6,620 bases of DNA, from assembly GCA_015491135.1 (NCBI GenBank), contig WFWK01000065.1:1-6620 (forward strand), in the 5' to 3' direction. The stretch is from Patescibacteria group bacterium (GTDB lineage: Bacteria > Patescibacteriota > Minisyncoccia > Phycocordibacterales > UBA2100). The position numbers and the translations under genes were made by a program. How positions within the stretch are numbered: position 1 is the first letter of the stretch; each line of letters starts with the position of its first letter. Positions 6,369 through 6,620 of this stretch are shown here, one piece after another. The notes beneath the pieces are model-generated. The model saw nothing but the letters and a program-made list of their open reading frames with translations, had not been told where the DNA came from and did no database searches.

Positions 6369-6392
6369 TCGGGAACGCACGAAGCGTCATTT
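6334..6392 (-). ncRNA. Candidate ~59-nt short transcript convergent with the toxin gene
   Basis: The promoter at 6399-6426 predicts a start near 6392-6390, and the terminator ends it at about 6334. The RNA would be mostly the terminator hairpin plus a 5' stretch containing ACGCTTCGTGCG, a 12-mer also present at 6494-6505 on the other strand. It would overlap the last bases of the toxin gene in antisense. Unproven; the terminator could instead serve transcripts entering from the right. Confidence 0.25.
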
Positions 6393-6398
6393 GCTTGT

Positions 6399-6426
6399 AT
6401 TATACATGATACCGGACAATTTGCAA
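6399..6426 (-). promoter_or_regulatory. Sigma70-type promoter, TTGCAA-16 nt-TATAAT
   Basis: On the minus strand the -35 TTGCAA lies at 6421-6426 and a consensus -10 TATAAT at 6399-6404, with a 16-bp spacer. This is the same arrangement as at 3797-3824. An ATG follows the -10 after 8 nt, but its frame runs straight through the terminator hairpin. Confidence 0.5.
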
Positions 6427-6486
6427 CTTCTTAGTGCCACATTCAAGAATATAATTGCAATACAAAAGGTGACAAAACAGCCCTCA

Positions 6487-6511
6487 CCCCGCCACGCTTC
6501 GTGCGGCGAGG
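6487..6511. repeat. Diverged second copy of the GC palindromic repeat
   Basis: It matches 5853-5877 at 22 of 25 positions. The three changes leave two mismatched pairs and one G-U pair in the stem, so the hairpin is weakened. This is what an older copy of a dispersed palindromic element would look like. Confidence 0.75.
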
Positions 6512-6560
6512 ATTGCAACATTTCAAATATCTAACAGCTTAGCAAAATGAAAAAGGGGCA

Positions 6561-6582
6561 TTGCAAGCACTAACACTTGCAA
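6561..6582. repeat. Inverted repeat ttgcaag-8 nt-cttgcaa
   Basis: Perfect 7-bp arms, 6561-6567 and 6576-6582, with an 8-nt loop, followed by tcc and a run of five T starting at 6588. It could be a weak plus-strand terminator or an operator. The T-run lies a few bases too far for a classic terminator. Confidence 0.5.
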
Positions 6583-6608
6583 GTCCATTTTTCGTCGTAA
6601 TGTGCTTG

Positions 6609-6617
6609 TGTTATAGA
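6609..6617 (+). promoter_or_regulatory. Possible extended -10 for a gene beyond the right edge
   Basis: TGT-TATAGA is a TGnTATA-type -10 ending 3 bases before the edge. The pattern resembles other starts in this window, but no downstream ATG is visible and no good -35 is present. Confidence 0.2.
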
Positions 6618-6620
6618 CTC

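Larger units (their letters stand above)
6427..6620. other. Right-edge intergenic region without a recognisable gene
   Basis: No frame here looks like a protein: the longest plus-strand frame is out of phase with the toxin and crosses both GC hairpins. The stretch holds the diverged hairpin at 6487-6511, an AT-rich inverted repeat at 6561-6582, and four of the five TTGCAA hexamers found between 6421 and 6582. No tRNA or known riboswitch is recognised. Confidence 0.6.

Noticed and set aside
6450..6455. TATAAT on the plus strand as a promoter
   Set aside because: No -35 at 16-18 bp, no extended TG, and no gene or structured RNA follows; expected by chance in AT-rich DNA.

Overview
The window resembles a small-genome bacterium of the Candidate Phyla Radiation (Patescibacteria, probably Parcubacteria-like). 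This placement is an inference. It rests on the AT-rich coding DNA, weak or absent Shine-Dalgarno sites, a large secreted multidomain protein with lamin-tail and Ig-like domains, an O-antigen-ligase/TPR protein, a CPR-style MazF/PemK toxin and GC-rich hairpins between genes. Stops used are TAA and TAG, and no reading frame needs UGA recoding.

Layout, left to right. Positions 1-3074 (minus) hold one uninterrupted reading frame of at least 1024 codons that runs off the left edge. It encodes a signal peptide, a zinc-dependent phospholipase C/P1-nuclease-like domain, a Lys/Pro-rich linker with an in-frame 30-bp palindromic repeat, two Ig-like domains, a lamin-tail domain and the start of a beta-helix-like Ser/Thr/Asn-rich region. 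Positions 3053-3589 (minus) hold a membrane-anchored 178-aa protein with a probable NTF2-like C-terminal domain, whose end overlaps the start of the giant gene by 22 bp. The spacer 3590-3803 holds a Rho-independent terminator, a triple 8-bp repeat and a possible short RNA unit. Positions 3804-5780 (minus) encode a 658-aa O-antigen ligase/polymerase-family membrane protein with C-terminal TPRs. Positions 5781-5924 form a divergent promoter region around a perfect GC hairpin. Positions 5925-6335 (plus) encode a MazF/PemK-family toxin with no antitoxin next to it. Positions 6336-6620 hold a strong minus-strand terminator, a promoter facing it, a diverged second copy of the GC hairpin and no convincing gene.

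Taken together, the minus-strand genes look like a cell-envelope locus: a glycan ligase/polymerase, an anchored accessory protein and a very large secreted enzyme-adhesin. The phospholipase-like domain could release lipid head groups at a host or neighbour surface, which would suit an organism that scavenges lipids. That role is inferred, not shown.

A recurring regulatory pattern is the most general observation. Several -10 elements, mostly extended TGnTAnnnT types, lie 6-8 nt before an ATG without a Shine-Dalgarno site, which suggests leaderless transcripts. Two promoters of the form TTGCAA-16 nt-TATAAT each face a strong terminator about 60 nt downstream, giving two candidate very short transcripts.
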